DNA of 64,000 nt from NCBI RefSeq assembly GCF_024213375.1, contig NZ_JANAVJ010000007.1, forward strand, positions 1 to 64,000, given 5' to 3'. Of the stretch, positions 60,194 to 64,000 are shown in pieces. The translations under genes and the position numbers were made by a program. The notes under the pieces were generated by a model that did no database searches, was not told where the DNA came from, and worked only from the letters and a program-made list of their open reading frames with translations. This DNA is from Paenibacillus sp. MZ04-78.2 (GTDB taxonomy: Bacteria; Bacillota; Bacilli; Paenibacillales; NBRC-103111). The number at the start of each line of letters is the position of its first letter. Position 1 is the first letter of the stretch.

Positions 60194-61777
60194 ATGAGAT
60201 CCTTTAAAGCTGTTCTTGCAAAAACGGCACTGGCGCTTTCGCTTCTCCTTTCGCTGCCGGGGTGGATAGGGGAGACGCCAAGGGCGCTGGCGGAAGGACC
60301 GACGGACCCTGCCCCGTTCCTTAATCCTACGGTTGTGAACGAGAATGCGGGCAAAAAAATTTTGTTCGACAACACGCACGGCCAGACGGCCGGAGCTGCC
60401 GACTGGGTCATCGACGGGGCGTTCTCGGATTTTGCCAATGCGCTCGCGAACAACGGCTACTATGTGAAGGAGCTTCGCAAAACGTCGCCGATCACACTGA
60501 ACGACCTGAGCAGTTACGACGTGTTCGTGATTGGAGAAGCCAACATTCCTTACAAAACAAGCGAGCAGGACGCGATGGCGCAGTACGTCCGGAATGGCGG
60601 CAGCATCTTTTTCATCGCCGACCATTATAACGCGGACCGTAACAAAAACCGCTGGGATGCTTCGGAGGTGATGAACGGCTACCGGCGAGGAGCCTGGACC
60701 AATCCGGCGAAAGGCATGAGCGCCGAAGAGCGCGCTTCCGAGGCCATGCAGGGAGTGGCCGGCTCGGATTGGCTCGCCACGAATTTCGGCGTCCGTTTCC
60801 GTTACAATGCGCTGGGGGACGTTACGGCCAACCAGATCGTTCCGCCTAACCAGGCGTTCGGCATTACCCAGGGCGTCTCGACGGTCGCGATGCATGCCGG
60901 TTCGACTCTTGCCATCATCGATCCTCTCAAGGCGAAAGGCATCGTGTATTTGCCGAAGACGAACGCCGCGTGGCCGAATGCGGTGGATCAAGGCGTATAT
61001 AACGGCGGAGGGAAGGCGGAGGGGCCGTACGCGGCTGTCGCCAAAGTGGCTGCCGGGAAGGCGGCGTTCATTGGCGATTCGTCGCCGGTTGAGGATGCCA
61101 CGCCGAAATACCGCCGCGAAGAAACGGGACAAGTCAAGAAGACTTATGACGGATTCGAGGAGCAGAACGACGGCGAGCTGCTGGTGAATGTCATAAACTG
61201 GCTCGCCAAAAAGGAAAGCTACACACGGCTCGACCAAGTCCCGAACCTGCAGCTGGACCAACCAACTGCGCTGCTGCCGTTTGAAAACCCGGCAAGCTCG
61301 ACCGAGCCGAAGCCCGAGCCGTGGGCAGCGCCGGCGCCCGGATATAAATGGTGGGACCGTTCGACGTTCAAGCCGGGATCGTACGGGTACGGGTCCGGGC
61401 CGGAGGTCGACAATCCGACATACAGCTTCGTCAAACAGGAGCCGCTCCCGAACGACGAAGAGTTCCAGATTCGTGTCGTCGTGGACAACTTGGCTCCCGG
61501 AGCCACGGTGTCGGACTTAAAACTGGGCATTTACTTGACAGGCGGAACCCAAGTGGCGAAGATCCGCAATGCGGACGGCTCGTGGCCGACGGACTACGGT
61601 TATAGCGCGAATTTTTCGCTTACGGCCAACAGTCAAGGAAAGGCTACGAAAGATTTGACGGTTCAGATTAAGCCGGGAACGAACGGTTCGGCGAGCCTCC
61701 GGCTTAGACAAGCGAGCGACAACTTGAAGACGGAGACTGTCACCATCTCGGATGGTTCTGCAGAGCCGCTGCCTTAA
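60194..61777 (+). CDS. Large secreted protein with GATase-like N-terminal domain
   Basis: A 527-residue exported protein; the signal peptide ends near residue 34 (PRALAEG). Residues 50-340 look like a class I glutamine-amidotransferase-like or DUF4350-type alpha/beta domain (KKILFDNTHGQTAGAADWVI, SSYDVFVIGEANIPYKTSEQ, QYVRNGGSIFFIADHYNADR). Residues 370-520 form a beta-rich C-terminal domain beginning PGYKWWDRSTFKPGSYGYGS and resembling a surface-binding sandwich. Relatives in Bacillales are poorly characterised. Start ATG 60194 follows GGAGGTAACTA. It is a single gene with a strong terminator. Confidence 0.78.
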   Translation: MRSFKAVLAKTALALSLLLSLPGWIGETPRALAEGPTDPAPFLNPTVVNENAGKKILFDNTHGQTAGAADWVIDGAFSDFANALANNGYYVKELRKTSPITLNDLSSYDVFVIGEANIPYKTSEQDAMAQYVRNGGSIFFIADHYNADRNKNRWDASEVMNGYRRGAWTNPAKGMSAEERASEAMQGVAGSDWLATNFGVRFRYNALGDVTANQIVPPNQAFGITQGVSTVAMHAGSTLAIIDPLKAKGIVYLPKTNAAWPNAVDQGVYNGGGKAEGPYAAVAKVAAGKAAFIGDSSPVEDATPKYRREETGQVKKTYDGFEEQNDGELLVNVINWLAKKESYTRLDQVPNLQLDQPTALLPFENPASSTEPKPEPWAAPAPGYKWWDRSTFKPGSYGYGSGPEVDNPTYSFVKQEPLPNDEEFQIRVVVDNLAPGATVSDLKLGIYLTGGTQVAKIRNADGSWPTDYGYSANFSLTANSQGKATKDLTVQIKPGTNGSASLRLRQASDNLKTETVTISDGSAEPLP

Positions 61778-61822
61778 ACCTCGGCGTTTCCGCAGCTTAA
61801 CCGAACGTAAAGGCCTCTGATG

Positions 61823-61886
61823 AAAAAAGCACTTTTCGCCAGTCGACTGCGCCATGCGCGTCGTACGGGACGAAAAGTGCTTTTTG
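61823..61886. terminator. Bidirectional terminator between the secreted protein and clpP
   Basis: AAAAAGCACTTTTCG pairs with CGAAAAGTGCTTTTT across a 30-base partly paired loop, with A and T runs on the two sides, so it serves both converging genes. Confidence 0.85.
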
Positions 61887-61902
61887 GTTAGGGATCGCTG
61901 CC

Positions 61903-62481
61903 TCAAGGCTGCATAATCTTATCGATCAGACCATAGGTCACCGCATCGTCCGCGGACATGAAGTAATCGCGGTCCATATCCCGCGCCACCTTTTCCAGCG
62001 GCTGGCCCGAGCGCTCGGAGACGATCCGGTTTAACCGGTCCCGGGTATCGAGGATGCGGTCGGCATGAATTTTCATATCGGACGCTTGCCCCTTCATCCC
62101 GCCCCATGGCTGATGAATCATGACCTCGGCGTTAGGCAGCGCAAATCGCTTGCCCTTGGCTCCGGCGACGAGCAGAACGGCGGCGAAGGAAGCGGCGCAG
62201 CCTACGCAGATGGTCGATACGTCGGGTTTGATGAACTGCATCGTATCGTAAATCGCGAAGCCTGCGGTGGTCGAGCCGCCCGGCGAATTGATGTAGAGAT
62301 GAATGTCTTTTTCGGGGTCCTCCGCCGACAGCAGCAGCAGCTGAGCGGTGATCGAGTTGGCGACTTGATCGTCGATCTCGCTTCCGAGAAAGACGATGCG
62401 GTCTTTCAGCAAGCGGGAATAAATATCGTAGGAACGCTCCCCACGGCCGGTTTGTTCCACGACAACCGGTACATAGTTCAT
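61903..62481 (-). CDS. clpP: ATP-dependent Clp protease proteolytic subunit (ClpP paralogue)
   Basis: A 192-residue ClpP. The catalytic triad is Ser98 ([11 protein letters not shown], in place of the usual GMAASMGAFLL), His123 (VMIHQPWGG) and Asp172 ([12 protein letters not shown]), at the same positions as in Bacillus ClpP. The protein forms a barrel fed by ClpX or ClpC. The changed residues around Ser98 and its place in an operon with an ArsR-type regulator mark it as an additional copy, not the housekeeping gene. AAGGAGGGCATCAAGT precedes the ATG. It is the last gene of the operon. Confidence 0.93.
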   Translation of the reverse strand: MNYVPVVVEQTGRGERSYDIYSRLLKDRIVFLGSEIDDQVANSITAQLLLLSAEDPEKDIHLYINSPGGSTTAGFAIYDTMQFIKPDVSTICVGCAASFAAVLLVAGAKGKRFALPNAEVMIHQPWGGMKGQASDMKIHADRILDTRDRLNRIVSERSGQPLEKVARDMDRDYFMSADDAVTYGLIDKIMQP

Positions 62482-62511
62482 ACTTGATGCCCTCCTTGTG
62501 GCTCAGACCGC

Positions 62512-62838
62512 TTACGCGGCCAGCGCTTGAATCGTTGTGTCTCCACGGCTCACGCCGCGTTGGCTGCGTGCAGTAAAGCCCGAGGAGACCATGATGAGAA
62601 CTTCCTCGCCGCCCGGCGCTCCGGTTCGCGAAGGCAGCGCCCAGCGGGTCACGGTCGCTTCCGAGCGATCGGTTCCGGCCTGCCGGTAGTCGTCCAATTG
62701 CGTTACTGGCCGGCAGCCTCGTTCGGCTTCCCGGTCCTTTTGCGGCTCCGACCATTGCCATACGACGGCCGGGGAGTTTTCTCCACCGGCTTCGGCATCG
62801 CCGCTCTGCTTTGCTTTGCGCTCCAGTTCACGTTCCAT
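62512..62838 (-). CDS. 108-residue unknown protein ending in ALAA, between arsR-type gene and clpP
   Basis: The ATG at 62838 overlaps the TAA of the upstream regulator gene (TAATG), so its translation is coupled, and it ends 30 bases before clpP. The protein is hydrophilic for 75 residues (MERELERKAKQSGDAEAGGE at the start, then VVWQWSEPQKDREAERG), and its end is EVLIMVSSGFTARSQRGVS followed by TTIQALAA. The last four residues, ALAA, equal the end of the SsrA tag that sends proteins to ClpXP. I do not recognise the family. The operon setting suggests a ClpP substrate, adaptor or sensor. Confidence 0.6.
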   Translation of the reverse strand: MERELERKAKQSGDAEAGGENSPAVVWQWSEPQKDREAERGCRPVTQLDDYRQAGTDRSEATVTRWALPSRTGAPGGEEVLIMVSSGFTARSQRGVSRGDTTIQALAA

Positions 62839-63449
62839 TACGCATTCCCTCCCGAGGTTTGATTAATTTGCGGATACACGGCCAGCACGACCTGATATGG
62901 GTCTGCGGGTTCCGCTTCGTTCGCCGGTTTGCGGTACTTGGCGGTCAACTGCCGGACAAGGGCGGCGTACTCCTCGACAAAAGCTTGCCGCTCCTCCGCA
63001 TCCCGGAGAGAGACTTGAAACTGCAGCGACGCGCTTGGAATGTCTTGGCCTTCGTCCGAATGCTCCATCAGGAGCAGCGCATCCTGCTTGATGCGTTCCG
63101 CCGTTTGAACCAGATGGGACAGCGAGCCTTGGTCCTTGAGGCGGCGGACCGTTTCCGGCTTCATTCCCAGTTGATCGGACAGGATGAACGTCTTGGCGAC
63201 GGCTTGATAAAGCACCTCGACCAGGTTGCGTACCTGCCTCGTACCGACCCGGCGCACCAGACCGGCTTTCTCCAGCGCCTTCAAGTGATAGTTGATCCGC
63301 TGTGGCGCTTCGCCGATCGCTCGGGCCACTTCCGCCGCGGAAGCGGGCGACGCCAGCCGTGCGGCAATATCCGCCCGCAGCGGATTAAGCAGGGCCATCG
63401 CCTGCTCCGGGGCTTCAATCCGCAGGCTTTCCAATATGTCTTCGGTCAC
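62838..63449 (-). CDS. ArsR-type winged-helix regulator of the clpP operon
   Basis: A 203-residue protein. Residues 15-85 are an ArsR-like winged helix (LLNPLRADIAARLASPASAA, EVARAIGEAPQRINYHLKAL, KAGLVRRVGTRQVRNLVEVL), followed by a helical C-terminal half of about 110 residues, larger than classical ArsR and similar to helix-turn-helix proteins of the YxaF/HTH_20 type. GTG start at 63449 with CGGAGATG upstream. It heads a three-gene leftward operon with the ALAA protein and clpP and probably represses its own promoter at inverted TTTAC/GTAAA sites. Its signal is unknown. Confidence 0.85.
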   Translation of the reverse strand: MTEDILESLRIEAPEQAMALLNPLRADIAARLASPASAAEVARAIGEAPQRINYHLKALEKAGLVRRVGTRQVRNLVEVLYQAVAKTFILSDQLGMKPETVRRLKDQGSLSHLVQTAERIKQDALLLMEHSDEGQDIPSASLQFQVSLRDAEERQAFVEEYAALVRQLTAKYRKPANEAEPADPYQVVLAVYPQINQTSGGNA

Positions 63450-63470
63450 AATGGTTCATCTCCGTAAAAC

Positions 63471-63519
63471 AGTATTTACCACGTAAAAATATATTATTAC
63501 GTAAATGAATCGTTGTCAA
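63471..63519 (-). promoter_or_regulatory. Promoter and inverted-repeat operator of the arsR-clpP operon
   Basis: Read leftward, TTGACA (63514-63519), a 17-base spacer and TAATAT (63491-63496) form a near-consensus promoter. ATTTACGTAATA lies within the spacer and the -10, and TTTACGTGGTAAAT lies just downstream at about 63471-63484. Two inverted TTTAC/GTAAA sites over the promoter are what an ArsR-type dimer would bind. Confidence 0.65.
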
Positions 63520-63673
63520 TGGGTAAATAATTGGATAAATGAAGACGGTTGCAAAAATGAGTGGAATAAGTAAAATGAACAAATAAAGGCGGTATCCATG
63601 ACAGAATAAAGTCGCGCGAATCGTTGTTATATTTTTATGAAATCGTTATCCCAATCTAGGCGAGGTGGTTCAT

Positions 63674-64000
63674 TTGTTAAAAATGATTATTGTTGATGAC
63701 GAGAAAAAAACGGTTGAGGGCATTAAGGAATGCCTCGATTGGACAGATTACGGGATTGTAATTGCAGGACAAGCAAGGAATGGGAGCGACGGGTTAGACC
63801 TGGCCGTTCAAGTAAGGCCCGATATTGTTTTGACAGATATCCGGATGCCTGTCATGGATGGCATTGAATTTTCCAGGGAGTTGAGACAGCTTCTACCGGA
63901 AACCAAAATCATTTTTATTACCGGTTACTCGGATCTTTCCTATATGAAGTCAGCCTTCAAGGAAGGCATCATCGATTATATACTAAAGCCTATAGATATA
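63674..64000 (+). CDS. Two-component response regulator, YesN-like (partial at right edge)
   Basis: The first 109 residues of a response regulator, starting at TTG 63674 (MLKMIIVDDEKKTVEGIKEC), five bases after GAGGTGG. The receiver domain is nearly complete: acidic pocket VDDE, phospho-acceptor Asp in PDIVLTDIRMPVMDG (about residue 55), Thr/Ser switch in FITGYSD and Lys in DYILKPIDI. The wording DIRMPVMDGIEF and LKPID is typical of the YesN/AraC-type regulators paired with YesM sensor kinases in Paenibacillus sugar loci. The DNA-binding part is outside the window. Confidence 0.9.
   Translation, partial: MLKMIIVDDEKKTVEGIKECLDWTDYGIVIAGQARNGSDGLDLAVQVRPDIVLTDIRMPVMDGIEFSRELRQLLPETKIIFITGYSDLSYMKSAFKEGIIDYILKPIDI

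Noticed and set aside
60191-61261. 356-codon minus-strand frame opposite the secreted protein gene
   Set aside because: No start signal, shadow composition, and the sense frame has a proper signal peptide and ribosome site.

Overview
The window looks like a chromosomal segment of a spore-forming, low-to-mid GC Gram-positive bacterium of the Paenibacillaceae type. The pointers are strong AGGAGG ribosome binding sites with frequent GTG and TTG starts, sigma-A promoters, a T-box riboswitch ahead of a fused DAHP synthase/chorismate mutase, LplB/LplC-type sugar permeases without their own ATPase, a GntR regulator fused to a solute-binding domain, and a YesN/CheY-type response regulator at the right edge. 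No rRNA, tRNA, CRISPR array or intact insertion sequence was seen.

Layout. 1-3.7 kb is a scrap yard of secondary-metabolite genes: the end of a class II lanthipeptide synthetase, the peptidase domain of its transporter, and then, joined out of frame, the last module of a trans-AT polyketide synthase (KS end, ACP, thioesterase). 3.7-11 kb is mostly housekeeping: fabZ, an amidase, an unknown MGQRAN protein, a tkt-fsa operon and a divergent LysR gene. 11-16.3 kb is an AT-richer accessory block of small-molecule acetyltransferases (a Vat-type streptogramin acetyltransferase with a one-base frameshift behind an attenuator-like leader, two GNATs, a maltose acetyltransferase), a DUF1349 protein, a dead MFS gene and a class C beta-lactamase fold hydrolase.

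16.4-27.3 kb is the most coherent candidate new system: two paralogous tailspike-like beta-helix proteins (one cytoplasmic, one Tat-exported), a zinc-type dehydrogenase, a two-permease plus lipoprotein ABC importer, and a GntR/solute-binding-domain regulator. Three promoters in this block share an AACAA(A)CTAG element. It is probably an uptake and breakdown locus for an unidentified glycan. 27.4-31 kb holds small unknown genes, a DUF2325 coiled-coil protein and a ribbon-helix-helix protein. 31-34.1 kb is a decayed disaccharide-phosphorylase locus (5'-truncated GH65, pgmB, lacI) with three matching operators. 34.2-37 kb pairs a HAD phosphatase lipoprotein with an ethanolamine-type permease. 37-39.2 kb has wrecked bcrA/bcrB genes beside an intact uppP.

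39.3-48.5 kb has two cell-surface unknowns, an orphan LpdD-like protein, a Phe-specifier T-box with aroA, an rpoD-type sigma factor away from dnaG, an NlpC/P60 hydrolase, a DeoR regulator, an internally deleted EamA transporter and an acyltransferase. 48.6-56.9 kb is a sulfur-compound salvage cluster resembling the Bacillus subtilis ytmI-tcyJKLMN-ytmO-ytnJ-ytnL operon: LysR regulator, two flavin monooxygenases, an ABC importer, a GNAT and an M20 deacylase. 56.9-61.8 kb has an aldo/keto reductase, a sarcosine/N-methyltryptophan oxidase, a degraded ribosomal-protection gene and a large secreted protein. 61.9-63.5 kb is a leftward operon of an ArsR-type repressor, a 108-residue protein ending in ALAA, and a ClpP paralogue. 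The window ends inside a response regulator gene.

Coordinates of genes are exact where a reading frame defines them. Coordinates of promoters, hairpins and operators were counted by eye and may be off by one or two bases.
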